NCBI RefSeq assembly: GCF_030503435.1
Contig: NZ_JAUKPO010000024.1
Span: 1-64,000, forward strand
Reading direction: 5' to 3'
Origin: Rhodocytophaga aerolata
Lineage (GTDB): Bacteria; Bacteroidota; Bacteroidia; Cytophagales; 172606-1
Length of the DNA: 64,000 nucleotides
Positions 63,861-64,000 of the stretch are shown piece after piece; position 1 is the stretch's first letter, and the number at the start of each line of letters is the position of its first letter. The notes beneath the pieces are model-generated. The model was given only the letters and a program-made list of their open reading frames with translations, was not told where the DNA came from and did not search any database. A program made the position numbers and the translations under genes.

Positions 63861-64000
63861 ACTATGCAAAGAAAGGCATAATTTCTCTATTATTCTACCC
63901 CAATCCAGTGTTTTGACTTTGACAGTTAGGAAAAAGTTTAGTATTTTTTGGAAATTTTTTAGTCAGCATCCAAACAGATAAGCAAACATAGCTTAGGTTA

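Noticed and set aside
1-64000. tRNA genes, rRNA genes, CRISPR arrays, IS elements and prophage genes
   Set aside because: I looked for tRNA T-loop and acceptor patterns, regularly spaced short repeats, transposase motifs and phage structural genes, and saw none.

Overview
This window reads as chromosomal DNA of a free-living member of the Bacteroidota, probably order Cytophagales. The evidence is a SusC/SusD pair, two proteins with type IX secretion (Por) tails, PorT-like outer-membrane barrels, TAnnTTTG promoter boxes, an absence of Shine-Dalgarno sequences, and a long SecA. The order-level guess is inference. No tRNA, rRNA, CRISPR array, IS element or phage gene was seen. The DNA is AT-rich, and most genes look like vertically inherited core or metabolic genes.

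Layout. 1-1974: 3' part of a secreted fibronectin-III-type repeat protein with a T9SS tail. 2-7.6 kb: dicarboxylate symporter, SNF2 helicase, LD-carboxypeptidase. 7.6-8.5 kb: a gene-poor gap that may hold a decayed minus-strand gene. 8.5-15 kb: sugar dehydrogenase, dprA, DnaJ-TPR protein, HsdR_N-like protein, GT39-type glycosyltransferase. 14.7-17 kb: glyS and rplS, divergent. 17-21 kb: small membrane protein, SDR/VOC operon, two tandem PorT-like barrels. 21-30.5 kb: secA, SPOR lipoprotein, gmd, an exported SUMF1-like/Gfo-Idh-MocA pair, hemE. 30.5-36 kb: a PP2C-type phosphatase gene broken by a 14-bp tandem duplication, lipoproteins, a DinB protein, an exported metallophosphoesterase. 36.5-42.8 kb: Kelch/cadherin T9SS protein, MBL-fold and GNAT enzymes, and a secreted protein ending in a Hint (hedgehog/intein) domain. 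43-53.3 kb: a Tat-exported FAD amine oxidase, SusC, SusD, a lipoprotein and two tandem Tat-signal aminotransferases. 53.5-64 kb: mostly minus-strand enzymes, including a CpsB-like phosphatase, a second amine oxidase, a kinase-fold protein, an aldo/keto reductase, DinB/BstA and PaiB-like proteins, a PLP decarboxylase and a YycJ-type MBL hydrolase.

The most notable unit is 43.1-53.3 kb. It joins TonB-dependent uptake to an amine/amino-acid oxidase and two PLP aminotransferases that all carry twin-arginine signals, which suggests amino-acid or amine processing in the periplasm. Perfect hairpins without U-tracts lie between its cistrons, and the two aminotransferase genes share a 332-bp nearly identical tract that looks like gene conversion. 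Three unrelated genes (glyS, hemE and the HsdR_N-like gene) have a TAnnTTTG box ending exactly 4 nt before the ATG, which suggests leaderless transcripts.
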